In this document: positions 52,825 to 60,531 of the stretch, in pieces
Layout of the letters: each line of letters starts with the position of its first letter
How positions within the stretch are numbered: position 1 is the stretch's first letter
Origin: Ramlibacter cellulosilyticus
Lineage (GTDB): Bacteria > Pseudomonadota > Gammaproteobacteria > Burkholderiales > Burkholderiaceae_C
Reading direction: 5' to 3'
DNA: 64,000 bases
Assembly: GCF_014297465.1 (NCBI RefSeq)
Contig: NZ_JACORT010000014.1
Location: 62,001-126,000 of the forward strand
Made by a program: the position numbers and the translations under genes
The notes under the pieces: generated by a model
What the model saw: the letters and a program-made list of their open reading frames with translations, nothing else
Told to the model about the DNA's origin: nothing
Databases searched by the model: none

Positions 52825-53244
52825 CTACCGGTGCGCCGCCTCCAGCGTGGACGCGATCCGCTGCCGGGCTGCGGCGAGTCGCTCCGGATGCGTCTTCTCC
52901 AGCCGCGCGAGCAGGCCGTCGATCTGCTCGAGCACGTCGATCGCGTCGCGGTCCTTCACTTCCTCGATGCGCAGCTGGATCTCGCGCAGCCGCTGCAGCG
53001 ACTTGCGGCCCTGCGCCGTGGCCGGCGGGGTCTGCGCGGCCAGGTCCATGATCACTTCGGTGAGCAGCCCGAGCTGACGTCCGTAGCTGGCGATTTCGAA
53101 GGCCTTGCGCTCCAGGCGCGGATCACCCGCGTCCTGCGGGATGCCGGCGAAGAACCAGCTGGTGTCGGGCTCGATCTGCTGCGCGACCGAGCCGCCGAAA
53201 GGCAGCGTGACCTGCGGAGCCCAGAAGAAGAACCAGGGGAACAT
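52825..53244 (-). CDS. Hypothetical protein with helical C-terminal half
   Basis: The 139-residue product starts MFPWFFFWAPQVTLPFGGSVAQQIEPD and continues into a long helix-rich part with many Arg, Glu, Gln and Leu residues (LQRLREIQLRIEEVKDRDAIDVLEQIDGLLARLEK). No family is recognised. The Trp/Phe-rich start could be a short membrane or interface segment. The ATG at 53244 is chosen because GGAGG stands just upstream; the longer frame has no such site. Confidence 0.65.
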   Translation of the reverse strand: MFPWFFFWAPQVTLPFGGSVAQQIEPDTSWFFAGIPQDAGDPRLERKAFEIASYGRQLGLLTEVIMDLAAQTPPATAQGRKSLQRLREIQLRIEEVKDRDAIDVLEQIDGLLARLEKTHPERLAAARQRIASTLEAAHR

Positions 53245-53312
53245 GCGCCACCTCCTTGTCCGGCGTGCCGACGATACGCCCGGCGCGGCGGATTGGAAAG
53301 CGCGCGGCTTCC

Positions 53313-53660
53313 CTACGCGCGCCGCACTTCCATCACGCCGTTCTGCGTGACGTGCTCGTACACCTTGGCGTCGCGCAGCGCGAGGTGCAGCAGGATCCTG
53401 GGCGCCTGCCACATCACCACGCGGTTGAGCAGCACGCCCAGGGCGACCAGGACCGCGCCCGCCCACGTGGAGCCGGTGAGCGCGAGCGCGATGCCCACGC
53501 CGATGACGGGCATCACGATCACCAGCAACAGCAGCCGCTGGGCGACGTAGCGGCGCGCCAGCTTGGGGTCCACGACCACGCGGAAGCGGCCGGCCGGCAG
53601 GCCGGAGCGGAATTCCTCGTGCGCGACGTACTCCGCGTATCCGGCCTCTGCCACGTTCAC
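53313..53660 (-). CDS. Hypothetical small membrane protein
   Basis: The 115-residue product has two predicted membrane segments near residues 42-60 and 66-85 (LLLLVIVMPVIGVGIALAL and AGAVLVALGVLLNRVVM). No family is recognised. The start is a GTG overlapping the stop of the exporter gene as GTGA, so it is probably translated together with that ABC exporter. Confidence 0.65.
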   Translation of the reverse strand: MNVAEAGYAEYVAHEEFRSGLPAGRFRVVVDPKLARRYVAQRLLLLVIVMPVIGVGIALALTGSTWAGAVLVALGVLLNRVVMWQAPRILLHLALRDAKVYEHVTQNGVMEVRRA

Positions 53661-55501
53661 ATCCCCATCACTTCGGTGAAGCGCTCGCCCTCGGCGCTCT
53701 GTTGCAGGGCCCACATCTCCGCGTAGCGGCCGTTGCGGGCCAGCAGGGCCTGGTGCGTGCCGCGCTCGATGATGCGGCCGGCCTCCATCACCAGGATCTC
53801 GTGCGCGTCGACGACGGTGGAGAGCCGGTGCGCGATGACCAGCGTGGTCTTGTACTGCGCGGCGCTCTTCAGCTCCGCCTGGATCGCGCGCTCGTTGGCG
53901 CTGTCCAGGGCGGACGTCGCCTCGTCGAAGATCAGGATCGGCGGGTCCTTCAGCAGCGTGCGGGCGATCGCCACGCGCTGCTTCTCGCCGCCGGAGAGCT
54001 TGAGCCCGCGCTCGCCCACCATCGTGTCGTAGCCCTTGGGCGTGGAAGCGATGAAGTCGTGGATGCGCGACGCGCGCGCCACCTCCACCACCTCGTCGCG
54101 GCTCGCACCGGGCCGGCCGTAGGCGATGTTGTATTCCACCGTGTCGTTGAACAGCACCGTGTCCTGCGGGACGATGCCGATCGCCTGGCGCACGCTGGCC
54201 TGCGTGACCTCGCGCACGTCCTGGCCGGCGATGGTGATGCGGCCCTGCTGCACGTCGTAGAAGCGGTACAGCAGGCGCGCGAGCGTGGACTTGCCGGAGC
54301 CCGAGGGGCCGACCACGGCCACCGTCTTGCCCGCCGGGATCTCGAAGCTCACGTCGTGCAGGATGGTCCGGGCCGGCTCGTACGCGAAGGTGACGTGCTC
54401 GAAGCGTACCGTCCAGTCGCCGCCGCGCAGCGGCTGCGCCCCCGGCTTGTCCGCCACCTCGCGCTCACGCTCCATCAGCGTGAACATCTTGTCCAGGTCC
54501 GTGAGGCTCTGCTTGATCTCGCGGTACAGCACGCCGAGGAAGTTGAGGGGGATGTACAGCTGGATCATGTACGCGTTGATCATCACCAGGTCGCCCAGCG
54601 TCATGCGCCCTTCGACCACGCCGGTGGTGGCGCGCCACAGCATGGCCACGAGGCCGACGGCGATGATCAGCTGCTGCCCGGTGTTCAGCATCGACAGCGT
54701 CGTCTGCGCCTTCAGGCGCGCGCGGCGCAGCCGCTTCAGGCTCTCGTCGTAGCGCCCCGCCTCGAACGCCTCGTTGTTGAAGTACTTGACCGTCTCGTAG
54801 TTCAGGAGCGAATCCACCGCCTTGGTGTGCGCGGCCGAATCGAACTCGTTGGCTTCGCGCCGGAACTTGGTGCGCCATTCGGTGATGCTCACCGTGAATG
54901 CGATGTAAAGGACCAGCGCCGCGATCGTGATCCACGCGAACCAGGCGTCGAACTTCACCGCCAGGATGGTGAGCACCATCGCCACCTCGATGAGCGTGGG
55001 GATGATGCTGAAGAGCGAGAACGAGATGAGCGACTCGATGCCGCGCACGCCGCGCTCGATGTCGCGCGTCATCCCGCCGGTCTGGCGTTCGAGGTGGAAG
55101 CGCAGCGACAGCGAGTGCAGGTGCCGGAAGGTCTCCAGGGCAATGCTGCGCGCCGCGCCTTGCGTCGCCTTGGAGAACACCAGGTCGCGCAGTTCCGTGA
55201 AGAGCGACGTGGACAGGCGCAGCAGGCCGTAGGCGACCAGCAGGCCGATGGGCACCACGAGCACGGCCGCCGGGTCGCCCACCTTGACGTCCATGGCGTC
55301 GACCAGGTGCTTCAGCAGCCAGGGCACGCCGACGTTGGCCAGCTTGGCGCCGACCATGAACACCAGCGCGGCGAGCGCCCGCCACTTGTATTGCCAGAGG
55401 TAGGGGAAGAGGCGCTTCAGCGTGCTCCAGTCCGAGCGCGGCTGCGCCGGGCCCTGGGCCGGAAGGGGAATGGAGGAGCTCAGTTCGCCGCCGCGGCGCA
55501 T
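53657..55501 (-). CDS. ABC exporter of the Atm1/HMT type (fused permease-ATPase)
   Basis: The 614-residue product is a half-transporter: a six-helix membrane domain (about 35-330) then an ATPase domain (about 370-600) with Walker A GPSGSGKST, signature LSGGEKQRVAIART, Walker B ILIFDEATSALD and switch IAHRLST. The block VKYFNNEAFEAGRYD in the membrane domain is typical of Atm1, which exports a glutathione-linked sulfur compound from mitochondria; bacterial homologues handle glutathione-metal adducts. The substrate here is inferred. It is divergent from the thioesterase gene with only 39 bp between starts. Confidence 0.87.
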   Translation of the reverse strand: MRRGGELSSSIPLPAQGPAQPRSDWSTLKRLFPYLWQYKWRALAALVFMVGAKLANVGVPWLLKHLVDAMDVKVGDPAAVLVVPIGLLVAYGLLRLSTSLFTELRDLVFSKATQGAARSIALETFRHLHSLSLRFHLERQTGGMTRDIERGVRGIESLISFSLFSIIPTLIEVAMVLTILAVKFDAWFAWITIAALVLYIAFTVSITEWRTKFRREANEFDSAAHTKAVDSLLNYETVKYFNNEAFEAGRYDESLKRLRRARLKAQTTLSMLNTGQQLIIAVGLVAMLWRATTGVVEGRMTLGDLVMINAYMIQLYIPLNFLGVLYREIKQSLTDLDKMFTLMEREREVADKPGAQPLRGGDWTVRFEHVTFAYEPARTILHDVSFEIPAGKTVAVVGPSGSGKSTLARLLYRFYDVQQGRITIAGQDVREVTQASVRQAIGIVPQDTVLFNDTVEYNIAYGRPGASRDEVVEVARASRIHDFIASTPKGYDTMVGERGLKLSGGEKQRVAIARTLLKDPPILIFDEATSALDSANERAIQAELKSAAQYKTTLVIAHRLSTVVDAHEILVMEAGRIIERGTHQALLARNGRYAEMWALQQSAEGERFTEVMGM

Positions 55502-55540
55502 GGGGGACAATCCGTTCTGGTTTCTCCAGAGATTGTGCCC

Positions 55541-55960
55541 ATGTCCGCGAATTCCAGTGCGCCCCACTCCCCCGCGCCCGCTGCCCCGCCCTCCGACAAG
55601 GAGCTGGTGCTGAAGGTGATCCCCATGCCCGCCGACACCAACGGCAACGGCGACATCTTCGGCGGCTGGGTCATGGCGCAGGTGGACCTGGCCGGTTCCG
55701 TGATCCCGGCGCGCATCATCAAGGGCCGCATGGCGACCGTGGCCGTCAAGGAGTTCGTGTTCAAGCAGCCGGTGCGCGTGGGCGACATCCTGAGCTTCTA
55801 TTCGTCCGTCACGCGCATCGGGCGCACCTCGATCACCGTGGACGTGGAAGTCTTCGCGGAGAGCTTCCGCGACCAGGGCAAGTTCGCGAAGGTGACGGAG
55901 GCGCTGCTGACGTACGTGGCGATCGACGACCAGGGGAAGCCGAAGGAGATTCCGCGGTGA
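55541..55960 (+). CDS. Acyl-CoA thioesterase, YciA-like
   Basis: This hot-dog fold enzyme hydrolyses acyl-CoA. The 139-residue product carries the YciA block MPADTNGNGDIFGGWVMAQVD near residue 29, with the catalytic Asp in it, and VAVKEFVFKQPVRVGD. The chain-length range is unknown. The first 20 residues are Ser/Ala/Pro-rich and probably disordered. Confidence 0.9.
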   Translation: MSANSSAPHSPAPAAPPSDKELVLKVIPMPADTNGNGDIFGGWVMAQVDLAGSVIPARIIKGRMATVAVKEFVFKQPVRVGDILSFYSSVTRIGRTSITVDVEVFAESFRDQGKFAKVTEALLTYVAIDDQGKPKEIPR

Positions 55961-55961
55961 C

Positions 55962-56049
55962 AGCGCTGGGGTGCGCTTCGCGCAACCCAGCCTACCGGGC
56001 AAGCGCTGGACCGTAGGCTGGGTTTCGCGCCAGCGAACCCCAGCGCTCC
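55962..56049. repeat. Convergent-junction palindrome (CCCAGCCTAC family), copy 3
   Basis: The arms AGCGCTGGGGTGCGCTTCGC...CCCAGCCTAC and GTAGGCTGGG...GCGAACCCCAGCGCT surround about 20 bp. It occupies nearly the whole gap between the convergent ends of the thioesterase and crotonase genes. Same family as 31382-31470 and 36257-36337. Confidence 0.9.
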
Positions 56050-56058
56050 ACGCGCCGC

Positions 56059-56853
56059 TCAAAACTTCCCGTGCCGCCCTTCGCCCGACGCGAACCGCGC
56101 GGCCCCTTCCAGCGCATCCGGGATACGGGCCTTGCTCCGCTCCCACTCCCCCTGCAGCGCCTCCGGCAGGCTCTTCCCCCACTGCTCGTACGCATTCATC
56201 CGGTCGGCACGCATCGTCTCCTGCGGGAACCGGCACAGCTGCTGCGCCAGTTCGATCGCCGCTGAACGCGCCTCGCCGCGCGGCACCACGCGGTTGGCCA
56301 GTCCCATCTGCAAGGCTTCGGCCGCCTCCACCTTGCGGCCCGTGAGGATCAAATCCATGGCGTGGCCCATGCCCACCAACCGCGGCAGGCGCACCGTGCC
56401 GCCGTCGATCAGCGGCACGCCGAAACGCCGGCAGTAGATGCCGAAGTAGGCGTCCTCCTCCAGCACCCGCAGGTCGCACCAGAGCGCCAGCTCCATCCCG
56501 CCCGCCACGGCGGCACCGCTCACCGCCGCGATCACCGGCTTCGACAGCAGCAGCCGCGACGGACCCATCGGCCCCACCGCGCGCGCATCCGCCGCGTCGA
56601 AGTCCAGGTCCGCCAGCACCCCGGCACCGCCGGAGGCCATGCGTGCGCCGGCCTGCAAGTCCCAGCCCGCGCAGAAATGGCCGTTCGCTCCGTGGAACAC
56701 CGCGACGCGCGCTTGCGCATCCTCGTCGAAAGCCACGAAGGCCTCGTACAGCCGCCGTGCCGTGACGGCATCGACGGCGTTGCGCACGTCGGGGCGGTCC
56801 AGCGTGACGACGGTCACGGCGCCCTGCTTCTCGAGGTGGACGCTGGTGTTCAT
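56059..56853 (-). CDS. Crotonase/enoyl-CoA hydratase-family protein lacking one catalytic Glu
   Basis: The 264-residue product has the crotonase oxyanion blocks HFCAGWDLQ and GAAVAGGMELALWCDL, the second holding the residue equivalent to Glu144 of rat enoyl-CoA hydratase. The position of the second acid, Glu164, aligns with Cys in FGIYCRRFGVPLIDGGT. Classical hydration is therefore doubtful; another crotonase-type reaction is likely. Two ATGs (56862 and 56853) are possible; MNTSVHLEK is preferred. It is divergent from the second Liv operon by about 120 bp, so it may act in the same acyl-CoA pathway. Confidence 0.85.
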   Translation of the reverse strand: MNTSVHLEKQGAVTVVTLDRPDVRNAVDAVTARRLYEAFVAFDEDAQARVAVFHGANGHFCAGWDLQAGARMASGGAGVLADLDFDAADARAVGPMGPSRLLLSKPVIAAVSGAAVAGGMELALWCDLRVLEEDAYFGIYCRRFGVPLIDGGTVRLPRLVGMGHAMDLILTGRKVEAAEALQMGLANRVVPRGEARSAAIELAQQLCRFPQETMRADRMNAYEQWGKSLPEALQGEWERSKARIPDALEGAARFASGEGRHGKF

Positions 56854-56975
56854 GCCGTCCATTACACCGCGCCCCGCGCCGGTCCGCTGCGCGACACGAA
56901 CCGGGGACAACCCTGTGACGCCCGGCGCCGCACCACGGCTATAACGCCTTGCGCCACGGAAGAAGAGGCAAGCGC

Positions 56976-57851
56976 GTGCAATTCCTGCAACTGGTGATCG
57001 GCGGCGTCGCCCAGGGCTGCATCTACGGGCTCATCGCGTTGGGTTTCGTCCTGATCTACAAGGCGACGGAGACCGTCAGCTTCGCCCAGGGCGAGCTCAT
57101 GATGCTGGGGGCGTTCTTCGGCCTCGCCGCGATGACGCTCATGGGCTTCCCGTTCTGGCTCGCCGTGCCCTGCGCGATCGCGGGCATGGCCGTCTTCGGC
57201 CTGGTGCTCGAGACCGCCGTCATCCGCCCCATCCTGGGGCAGCCCGCCTTCTCCATCGTGATGCTCACCATCGGCATCGGCTACGTCGCGCGCGGGCTGA
57301 TCACCATGATCCCCGGCATCGGCACCGAGACGCACACGCTCGCGGTGCCGTACAAGGACCAGGTCTGGAACGCCGGCGGCCTCGTGCTGAACGTGGAGCA
57401 GATGGTGGTGATCGCCGTGACGGCGGTGCTCTGCGCCCTGCTCTTTGCCGTGTTCCGCTACAGCAAGGTCGGCATCGCCATGCAGGCCGCGTCGCAGAAC
57501 CAGCTGGCCGCCTACTACATGGGCATCCCGGTGAAGCGCCTGAACAGCCTCGTGTGGGGCCTGGCCTCCGCGGTCGCGGCCATCGCGGGGCTGCTGCTCG
57601 CGCCCATCACCTTCGTGCACGCCAACATGGGCTTCATCGGCCTCAAGGCTTTCCCCGCGGCGGTGGTCGGCGGCTTCGGCAGCCTGCCCGGCGCGATCGT
57701 GGGCGGGCTGATCATCGGCGTGGTGGAGTCGCTGGCCGGATTCTACCTGCCGGAGGGTTTCAAGGACATCGCGGCGTACATCGTGGTGCTGGTGATGCTG
57801 GTCGTGCTGCCGAATGGCCTCTTCGGCGAGAAGCTGCGAAAGAAGGTCTGA
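56976..57851 (+). CDS. livH: Liv-type ABC permease, LivH-like (cluster 2)
   Basis: This inner-membrane permease has 291 residues, with QGCIYGLIALGFVLIYKATETVSFAQGE near residue 10 and VGGFGSLPGAIVGGL near residue 230. The GTG at 56976 is preceded by AGAGG at a normal distance and places the conserved part at residue 1-10. It is the first gene of the operon; no binding protein precedes it, as that sits at the 3' end here. Confidence 0.93.
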   Translation: MQFLQLVIGGVAQGCIYGLIALGFVLIYKATETVSFAQGELMMLGAFFGLAAMTLMGFPFWLAVPCAIAGMAVFGLVLETAVIRPILGQPAFSIVMLTIGIGYVARGLITMIPGIGTETHTLAVPYKDQVWNAGGLVLNVEQMVVIAVTAVLCALLFAVFRYSKVGIAMQAASQNQLAAYYMGIPVKRLNSLVWGLASAVAAIAGLLLAPITFVHANMGFIGLKAFPAAVVGGFGSLPGAIVGGLIIGVVESLAGFYLPEGFKDIAAYIVVLVMLVVLPNGLFGEKLRKKV

Positions 57852-58924
57852 TGCGCTTCCTCTTCAAGACAGATTACGCGCAGGACATCCGGCTGGCGAA
57901 GCACGGCGGGCACGTGTTCTGGTACGGGTTGCTGCTGGCGCTGCTGCTGCTCGCACCGCTGCTGCCGGAGTACCTGCTGTCGCAGCTCACGTTCATCCTG
58001 ATCTACGGCATCGTGGGCCTGGGCCTCATGCTGCTGGCCGGCTTCACGGGACTGTTCTCGATCGGCCATGCGGCCTTCTTCGGCGTGGGGGCCTACGCGC
58101 AGGCGGTGCTGACCGGCCTGGGCTGGCACTTCCCCTTCGCGCTGCTGGTGGGCGCGGTGCTCTCGGCGGCGGTCGGCGTGGTGGTGGGACTGCCGGCGCT
58201 GCGCGTGAAAGGCATCTACCTGGGCATCGCGACGCTGTCCTTCGGCTTCATCGTGGAGGAAGTGTTCGCACGCTGGGAGAGCGTGACCGGCGGCAACGCA
58301 GGCAAGACGGTGGGCTCCGCCAAGATGTTCGGCTGGACGGCGGACACCGGTGCGTCCTTCTACTACCTGTGCCTCGCGCTCGCGGTGCTCGCCACGCTGG
58401 GCTGCCTGAACCTGCTGCGCTCGCCCACCGGCCGCGCCTTCGTCGCGATCCGCGACTCCGAGATCTCCGCGCAGAGCATGGGCATCCACCTCGCGCGCTA
58501 CAAGACCTTGAGCTTCGCGCTGTCGGCGGCGCTGGCCGGCATCGGCGGCGCGCTGTATGCGCACCAGATCCGCTTCCTCTCCCCCGACCAGTTCAACATC
58601 ATCCAGTCCATCGACCTGCTGCTGATGGTGGTGATCGGCGGCCTGGGCTCCATCCATGGCGCCTTCCTGGGCGCGATCTTCCTCATCGGGCTGCCGCAGG
58701 CGATCAGCGCGGTGAAGGACTACCTGCCGGAGAGCATCGGCCAGGCGCCGGGGCTCAAGGCCGTGGTGTACGGCGCAGTGCTGGTCGCCTTCGTGCTGTT
58801 CGAGCCGCTGGGCCTCTACGGCCGCTGGCTCAAGGTGCGGACCTACCTGCAGCTGTTCCCGTTCTACCGCAAGGGCCTGTTCAAGCGGCAGAAGTCCTTC
58901 CAGAAATCGGATCGCCTCAGATGA
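57851..58924 (+). CDS. livM: Liv-type ABC permease, LivM-like (cluster 2)
   Basis: This second permease has 357 residues and about nine or ten membrane segments, with LAGFTGLFSIGHAAFFGVGAYA near residue 60 and VVIGGLGSIHGAFLGA near residue 260. In contrast to the cluster 1 permease it has no repeat-encoded N-terminus. The C-terminal tail is basic (RKGLFKRQKSFQKSDRLR). It overlaps livH by 1 bp and livG by 4 bp. Confidence 0.94.
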   Translation: MRFLFKTDYAQDIRLAKHGGHVFWYGLLLALLLLAPLLPEYLLSQLTFILIYGIVGLGLMLLAGFTGLFSIGHAAFFGVGAYAQAVLTGLGWHFPFALLVGAVLSAAVGVVVGLPALRVKGIYLGIATLSFGFIVEEVFARWESVTGGNAGKTVGSAKMFGWTADTGASFYYLCLALAVLATLGCLNLLRSPTGRAFVAIRDSEISAQSMGIHLARYKTLSFALSAALAGIGGALYAHQIRFLSPDQFNIIQSIDLLLMVVIGGLGSIHGAFLGAIFLIGLPQAISAVKDYLPESIGQAPGLKAVVYGAVLVAFVLFEPLGLYGRWLKVRTYLQLFPFYRKGLFKRQKSFQKSDRLR

Positions 58925-59733
58925 GCGACGTCCTCCTCTCCGCCAGAGACCTCAGCGTGCGCTTCGGCGGCGTGCTGGCGGTGAACAAGGTGAGCTTCGA
59001 TGTGCGGCGCGGCGAGGTCTTCACGCTGATCGGCCCGAACGGCGCCGGCAAGACCACGGTGTTCAACCTGATCAGCCGCATCTACAACCCCACCACGGGC
59101 ACGATCCAATTCGAAGGCAAGCCGCTCACCGCGCAGCCGCCGCACCGCATCGCGTCGTTGGGCATCGCCCGCACCTTCCAGAACATCGAGCTCTTCGAGC
59201 ACGCCTCGGTGCTGCACAACCTGCTGATCGGGCGCCACACGCACCGGCGGACGGGCCTCTTCGCCGACATGTTCTTCACGCCCAAGGCGCGCGCGGCGGA
59301 GATCGCGGCGCGCGAGAAGGTCGAGCAGGTGATCGACCTCCTGGACCTGCAGCACCACCGCGAGGCGATGGTCGCCGGCCTGCCCTACGGCGTGCGCAAG
59401 GTGGTGGAACTCGCGCGTGCCCTGTGCACCGAACCCAAGCTGCTGCTGCTGGACGAGCCCTCCTCCGGGCTGAACGTGGAGGAAACGGAGGACATGGCCT
59501 TCTGGATCCAGGACATCCAGCAGGAGCTGGGCATCACGGTCCTGATGGTGGAACACGACATGAGCCTCGTGTCCAAGGTGAGCGACCGCGTGCTGGCCAT
59601 GAACCAGGGCGAAGTGCTGGCGCTGGGCACGCCCGCCGAAGTGCAAGGGCACCCGGGCGTGGTGGAGGCCTATCTCGGTTCGGCGGAGGACGTTTCCTCG
59701 CTGCGCCGCTTGCATGGAGAGCCTGTGGCATGA
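58921..59733 (+). CDS. livG: Liv-type ABC ATP-binding protein, LivG-like (cluster 2)
   Basis: The product has 270 residues. Walker A is GPNGAGKTT, Walker B KLLLLDEPSSGLN, H-loop MVEHDMS. The ABC signature reads LPYGVRKVVELARAL, the loosened LivG form. It overlaps livF by 4 bp. Confidence 0.94.
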   Translation: MSDVLLSARDLSVRFGGVLAVNKVSFDVRRGEVFTLIGPNGAGKTTVFNLISRIYNPTTGTIQFEGKPLTAQPPHRIASLGIARTFQNIELFEHASVLHNLLIGRHTHRRTGLFADMFFTPKARAAEIAAREKVEQVIDLLDLQHHREAMVAGLPYGVRKVVELARALCTEPKLLLLDEPSSGLNVEETEDMAFWIQDIQQELGITVLMVEHDMSLVSKVSDRVLAMNQGEVLALGTPAEVQGHPGVVEAYLGSAEDVSSLRRLHGEPVA

Positions 59734-60527
59734 GTGCCAACCCGCCCGCCATCAGCGACCAGCCGGTGCTGAAGCTCCTGAACGTGGAAAGCGCCTACGG
59801 CCCGATCAAGGCCATCCGCGGCGTCAGCCTGCAGGTGCGCCGCGGGGAGATCGCCACCGTGCTCGGCTCCAACGGCGCGGGCAAGTCGACCATCCTCAAG
59901 ACCATCTCCGGGATCATCGACCCGCGCAAGGGCAGCATAGAGTTCAAGGGCGACGACATCACCGCGCGCGACCCGGCCTACATCGTGCAGCAGGGCCTGT
60001 CGCACGTGCCGGAAGGCCGCGAAGTGTTCCCGCTGCTGTCGGTGCACGACAACCTGGTGATGGGCGCGTACACGCGCAAGGACCGCGACGGCGTGGCGCG
60101 CGACATGGAGGCGGTGTACCGCTACTTCCCCATCCTGCAGGAGCGCTCCGCGCAGGACGCCGGACTGCTCTCCGGCGGCCAGCAGCAGATGCTGGCCATC
60201 TCGCGCGCGCTGATGGCGTCGCCGGACCTGATCCTGCTGGACGAGCCCAGCCTGGGCCTCTCGCCCAAGCTCACGAAGGAGATCTTCGAGATCGTGGTGC
60301 GCATCAACCGCGAGCGCGGCACGACCATCCTGCTGGTGGAGCAGAACGCCAACATGGCGCTGAACGCGGCCGACTACGGCTACGTGCTGGAGAACGGCCG
60401 CATCGTGATGGAAGACACCTGCGCGCGCCTGCGCGAGAAGGAAGACATCAAGGAGTTCTACCTCGGGATGAAGGAAGCGGGGGTGCGCGGGGAGCGGCGG
60501 TGGAAGAAGAAGAAGACGTGGAGGTGA
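59730..60527 (+). CDS. livF: Liv-type ABC ATP-binding protein, LivF-like (cluster 2)
   Basis: The product has 265 residues, about 25 longer than usual because of a charged C-terminal tail ending in RRWKKKKTWR. Walker A is GSNGAGKST, signature LSGGQQQMLAISRAL, Walker B LILLDEPSLGLSP, and the final switch LLVEQNANMAL. It ends 4 bp before the ligase gene. Confidence 0.94.
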   Translation: MSANPPAISDQPVLKLLNVESAYGPIKAIRGVSLQVRRGEIATVLGSNGAGKSTILKTISGIIDPRKGSIEFKGDDITARDPAYIVQQGLSHVPEGREVFPLLSVHDNLVMGAYTRKDRDGVARDMEAVYRYFPILQERSAQDAGLLSGGQQQMLAISRALMASPDLILLDEPSLGLSPKLTKEIFEIVVRINRERGTTILLVEQNANMALNAADYGYVLENGRIVMEDTCARLREKEDIKEFYLGMKEAGVRGERRWKKKKTWR

Positions 60528-60531
60528 AGCC

